From JBAZFF01 sp043815465 (lineage in GTDB: Bacteria; Patescibacteriota; Minisyncoccia; Minisyncoccales; RBG-13-42-11): a stretch of 8,553 bases of DNA. Positions 5,933-8,553 of the stretch are shown piece after piece (position 1 is the first letter of the stretch; each line of letters begins with the position of its first letter). The notes under the pieces were generated by a model that did no database searches, was not told where the DNA came from, and saw only the letters and a list, made by a program, of their open reading frames with translations. The stretch lies in assembly GCA_043815465.1 (NCBI GenBank), contig JBDRIW010000006.1:1-8553 (forward strand), read 5' to 3'. The position numbers were made by a program, and so were the translations under genes.

Positions 5933-8353
5933 TTAAAATCCAGCTTGCCACCAGTTTCCGAATATTCCTATTTGGAAACCAATTATCCCTAAGAATAAAT
6001 TAAGAATAACCCATGAAAGGAAAAGTATTCCGTATCCTATCCCGGCTGCTTTCCAAATAAGCTTTATTCTAGTCAGAAATAGGGAATCTTGAAATCTTAT
6101 AGAAAAATAAAACATTAACCCTGTTCCGAGAACAAGTATTCCTAGCGCTAATGGAGCAAACGTCCAGAGAATAAAATCGACAATATTTCTTATTAAAAGA
6201 AAGATATGATTAATTTGACAGTCTTCTCTTTCGTTCCAAGGAGTCTTTGCATCGTCCTCGGTTCTGCCACAAGGAACTATGCCTCCTGTTCCAGAGGGTT
6301 CTTCTCCCTGAATAAAAGAAAAATTATAATTTCCCCAATCACTAGCTTCTTGGCAGTCTTTGTCTAAGCAAGATCTTATTTTCCATTGATAATCTCCCAA
6401 ACAAGTTAATTTTAAAAATACACTGTTTGTATTTTCAGTTATTTCTTGAGGGACTATATTTTCAGATTTACAATTTTGACTAGTTTCTTTGTCAGATACA
6501 TTCGTAAAGTTCACCTCATATTCATAGAAATTTCCTCCTTCAGTTTGTTCCCAGTCAAGAATATGACTTTTTTGATAAGTAAAGAAACTTTCATTATTTT
6601 TTGGATAAGAAATTTGAGGAACTCCTAATTTAAAAGTTTTAAATGTTTGAGGGTCACTATAATTTCCACATACCTTTCCTCCTGTTTTGGCACAGGTTTT
6701 AACTTGCCAAGTATAACTAACTTCTTGTCTTAAATCTGGATAATCTAAGGAGATAGTTGTTTTCTCTGTTGGTATTTCCTTATTTAACCCATCCCCGGAC
6801 ATTTTTAAAATATAAGATTTAGCTCCTCCTACTTCTTGCCAGTCAAATTTAGTTGGTATTGAAACATCATTTCCAGTTGGAGAAATAAGATTTGGCTTTC
6901 CGCCAGTAGTTTTGAAATACCAAGGTCCTCCCCACAAGTCTTCGCATTCTTCCGATTCATAATCAGAACAAGGTTGGATTGACCATCTATAGACTGTATC
7001 AAGAGAAAGTTGAGTATCATTAAATGTAATATTTTTTTCTTGAGTCGTTCCAGTAGCTACGCCGTATAGTTTATAATTATAAGAATTTGCTCCAGAGCTA
7101 TCCCACGCGAGAGCAATAGGTAGGCTAATCGGTGTTTCAGCATCATCTGCGGGATTATTTAAAAAGACATTTAATTTCCATTCTCCAGTTTCAAATCTCC
7201 ATAATTGACTATAATCTGTACAGTCTTCACCATAAGTGTCCTTACATGCAGCTATCTTCCATGCGTAAGGTGTATTTTTAGTAAAGAAAAAATTATATGT
7301 ATCTAAAAATTCATCTGGAGGTAATAATTCTTTTCTACTAAAATCTGGAGCAAGAATTATTGGGGGACATTCTTTTGTTGAATATAGTTGTTCGTAACAT
7401 AGATCGTCTTCTGAGTGGTAAAGTAAGGCCTTATAAGATAATGGTCTATTAACTTTTTCATCTCCAATCGTCGTTTCTCGGTAAACGTTAGGGTCTTCTA
7501 TTTTGCACCATTTCAAAGTAGTAGTTCCTTCTTCTATTATAGTTCCTCCAATATTTTCTGGCCCATGCCAGTCTTCGTCATAGGGGCTGAGAAGCTCTGG
7601 TGCATTACTAGTTTTAAAGTTCCAAGAACTTTCTGATCCACAATTTTGACCATCTATAGTGCAGCAAGCTTGGGCACTCCAATTATAAGTAGAAGTAGAT
7701 TGTAAAAAACAGGAACCATTCTTTTTTAGAACATTATATTCAGAAGCATTTATAATATCATTTACAATTTCAGTTGTTGTAGATAGCTTTATTATATAAG
7801 ATTGAGGACCATCTAATTCGCCCCATCCTTCAACATCATTCCAGTCTAGTTTTGCTGGAAGAAAAACATTACTATTTCCTATATCTTTATCTAGTTCATC
7901 AGAGTACGTTGGATTGTTGTAATATCTGTCGTTTTCTGGTGTTTCTAAACAATCTTTCTCACAGGAAAAATAAGGTTTGGTTTCTAGATCCCCATCATCT
8001 CTACAGGATTGCCATTGTCCTCCTTCAGTTCCTTCTGGAGTCCAGGGAGTTGGCGCATACTCACAATCCCAGCTGTCACAGCATCCACATTCATCAGTTC
8101 CTCCACAGACAGCTTCACCGACTTGTTCCCTGGTCAAAATATTTCCATCACAAGAGCTACCATCACATTGATATTCGCTCCAGGAGGGACAACTTGGAGG
8201 AGAACCACAAGACACTCCTTCGCAAGGATCTTCTTCCTCCTCTTCTTCTGGTGGCGGAGGAATTATGGGAGGATCAACAGCTGAAACAAAACCAGCTATC
8301 ATTATTATGCTTAGTAAAAAAATAGAACAAAAAATAATTAGAGTTTTTTTCAT
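5933..8353 (-). CDS. Secreted FN3-repeat protein with C-terminal pilin-like membrane module
   Basis: The product has 806 residues. It has a signal peptide (1-25, ending VSA), a proline and poly-Glu tract (28-41), and a Cys-rich region (44-135, 13 Cys). About five fibronectin-III-like repeats follow (roughly 160-248, 250-390, 391-484, 485-573, 576-682). Each ends with a Y-x-W strand and a closely spaced cysteine pair, and most end with a W/F-F-K/E-T strand. The C-terminus (688-806) starts GIVPCG, has Cys712 and NHIFLLIRNIVDF, and forms two hydrophobic helices at about 715-750 and 769-795 around a short basic loop. The 'GIVPCG...C...' lead-in plus the two-helix hairpin is the layout of VirB2-like T4SS pilins in CPR bacteria, so I read this as a large extracellular, disulfide-rich domain fused to a pilin-like anchor. 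A receptor, adhesin or pilus-tip role is inference. The start ATG is 59 bases after the rsmA stop, with no Shine-Dalgarno. The next gene starts 5 bases after its TAA. Confidence 0.8.
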   Translation of the reverse strand: MKKTLIIFCSIFLLSIIMIAGFVSAVDPPIIPPPPEEEEEEDPCEGVSCGSPPSCPSWSEYQCDGSSCDGNILTREQVGEAVCGGTDECGCCDSWDCEYAPTPWTPEGTEGGQWQSCRDDGDLETKPYFSCEKDCLETPENDRYYNNPTYSDELDKDIGNSNVFLPAKLDWNDVEGWGELDGPQSYIIKLSTTTEIVNDIINASEYNVLKKNGSCFLQSTSTYNWSAQACCTIDGQNCGSESSWNFKTSNAPELLSPYDEDWHGPENIGGTIIEEGTTTLKWCKIEDPNVYRETTIGDEKVNRPLSYKALLYHSEDDLCYEQLYSTKECPPIILAPDFSRKELLPPDEFLDTYNFFFTKNTPYAWKIAACKDTYGEDCTDYSQLWRFETGEWKLNVFLNNPADDAETPISLPIALAWDSSGANSYNYKLYGVATGTTQEKNITFNDTQLSLDTVYRWSIQPCSDYESEECEDLWGGPWYFKTTGGKPNLISPTGNDVSIPTKFDWQEVGGAKSYILKMSGDGLNKEIPTEKTTISLDYPDLRQEVSYTWQVKTCAKTGGKVCGNYSDPQTFKTFKLGVPQISYPKNNESFFTYQKSHILDWEQTEGGNFYEYEVNFTNVSDKETSQNCKSENIVPQEITENTNSVFLKLTCLGDYQWKIRSCLDKDCQEASDWGNYNFSFIQGEEPSGTGGIVPCGRTEDDAKTPWNEREDCQINHIFLLIRNIVDFILWTFAPLALGILVLGTGLMFYFSIRFQDSLFLTRIKLIWKAAGIGYGILFLSWVILNLFLGIIGFQIGIFGNWWQAGF
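6308..7876 (-). repeat. Five FN3-like protein repeats with a shared Cys-pair signature
   Basis: Within the large secreted protein, the motif Y-x-W-x(4)-C-x(7)-C occurs with exact spacing at Tyr223, Tyr363, Tyr455 and Tyr547. A fifth copy at Tyr655 has the second Cys after four residues. The repeats are diverged in the rest of their length (about 85-140 residues each), and the DNA shows no direct repeat, so they are old duplications. Confidence 0.72.
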
Positions 8354-8394
8354 TAGCCGAGTTTTTAAATAATAAAAATGAAGGTGAAGAAGAG

Positions 8395-8412
8395 GGCGAA
8401 GTCCTCTTCGCC
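8395..8412 (-). terminator. Hairpin abutting the rsmA stop codon, candidate terminator
   Basis: GGCGAAG and CTTCGCC pair perfectly around a four-base loop, immediately after the TAA at 8415-8413. A competing seven-pair stem can form between 8389-8395 and 8403-8409. The T-rich stretch is not directly attached but starts about 16 bases further on (CATTTTTATTATTT), so termination may be partial. No good promoter is visible between this hairpin and the start at 8353, so read-through from rsmA into the FN3-pilin gene remains possible. Confidence 0.5.
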
Positions 8413-8553
8413 TTAGTCTATTTTAAAACTTTTAGTTAGATTAATCCAATCTTTTACTTCTAAAGTTTCCGCTCGCAATTCTGGTTTTATATTATTTTTT
8501 GATAACCAGCTCAATATCTTAATTTTATCAACATTTAATTTAGTTGATAAATT
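8413..8553 (-). CDS. rsmA: RsmA (KsgA) 16S rRNA dimethyladenosine transferase, C-terminal end
   Basis: Only the last 46 codons are in the window, ending in TAA at 8415-8413. The translation has LSWLSKNNIKPELRAETL followed by EVKDWINLTKSFKID. The 'x-x-R-A-E-T-L-[ST]-x-x-[DE]-[FW]-x-x-L' pattern is the characteristic C-terminal end of RsmA/KsgA, the S-adenosylmethionine enzyme that dimethylates two adjacent adenines in the 3' end of 16S rRNA (A1518/A1519 in Escherichia coli numbering). The catalytic methyltransferase domain is beyond the edge. This is a housekeeping gene, and its position beside the secretion locus argues that the window is chromosomal. Confidence 0.8.
   Translation of the reverse strand, partial: NLSTKLNVDKIKILSWLSKNNIKPELRAETLEVKDWINLTKSFKID

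Noticed and set aside
5925..5951. GTG start at 5951 for the PsbP-like gene
   Set aside because: It would overlap the preceding gene and place polar residues before the anchor. ATG 5927 lies directly after the upstream stop and gives a normal anchor sequence.
6829..7020. Minus-strand open frame of 63 codons in a second frame of the FN3-pilin gene
   Set aside because: It lies wholly inside a longer frame that has a signal peptide and repeats, and its sequence shows no domain-like pattern.
7852..8325. Three overlapping plus-strand frames with His-, Ser- and Pro-rich sequence
   Set aside because: They are shadows of the Cys-, Gly- and Asp-rich head of the FN3-pilin protein in all plus frames.
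1..8553. Possible UGA recoding (glycine), as known in Gracilibacteria and Absconditabacteria
   Set aside because: All genes read through about 2,700 codons with no in-frame TGA, and all eight visible stops are TAA, so the window gives no evidence for recoding. TAA preference is expected at this base composition.
1..8553. CRISPR arrays, insertion sequences, tRNA or rRNA genes
   Set aside because: I found no spaced direct repeats, terminal inverted repeats with a transposase, cloverleaf-like segments or rRNA-like conserved stretches on either strand.

Overview
The window looks like a piece of the chromosome of a Candidate Phyla Radiation (Patescibacteria, Parcubacteria-like) bacterium. The evidence is a strongly AT-rich sequence (hand counts of 60-base stretches in most genes give about 25-28% GC), TAA at all eight visible stop codons, tight spacing, almost no Shine-Dalgarno sequences, and the type IV secretion (T4SS)-like gene set of that group: VirB2-like pilin, polytopic VirB6-like protein, a small unknown protein, a PrgI-family protein and a TraC/VirB4-type protein. 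This placement is inference from gene content and style. No rRNA or marker tree is available.

Every gene reads on the minus strand, so transcription runs from high to low coordinates. From the right edge: (1) 8413-8553 is the C-terminus of the 16S rRNA dimethyltransferase RsmA, followed at once by a hairpin. (2) 5933-8353 is a secreted 806-residue protein with a Cys-rich head, about five fibronectin-III-like repeats and a C-terminal two-helix pilin-like membrane module. (3) 5295-5927 is a membrane-anchored protein with a possible PsbP/Mog1-like domain, 5 bases behind it. (4) 4707-5213 is a small lipoprotein with an OB-fold-like domain. It has its own consensus promoter, its own strong Shine-Dalgarno site, its own terminator and about 50% GC, so it looks foreign. 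(5) From 4617 down to the left edge runs a compact operon behind a strong extended -10 promoter: VirB2-like pilin with a Cys-rich extension, VirB6-like channel protein with a tail of about 425 residues, an unknown charged protein, PrgI, and a TraC/VirB4-like protein cut by the window edge. Spacings are 4, 93, 1 and -1 bases.

Taken together, the window is an envelope and secretion locus beside a housekeeping gene. The VirB2-, VirB6-, PrgI- and VirB4-like parts would form the inner-membrane core and energy module of a reduced T4SS. The FN3-pilin fusion and the Cys-rich VirB2-like protein would present disulfide-stabilised domains outside the cell. No relaxase, integrase, tRNA, rRNA, CRISPR array or insertion sequence is visible, which favours a resident chromosomal uptake, secretion or contact apparatus over a plasmid transfer region. 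The most unusual items are the two pilin modules fused to large extracellular domains in opposite orders, and the self-contained GC-rich lipoprotein cassette lying between the two operons. There is no gene-free stretch over 300 bases.
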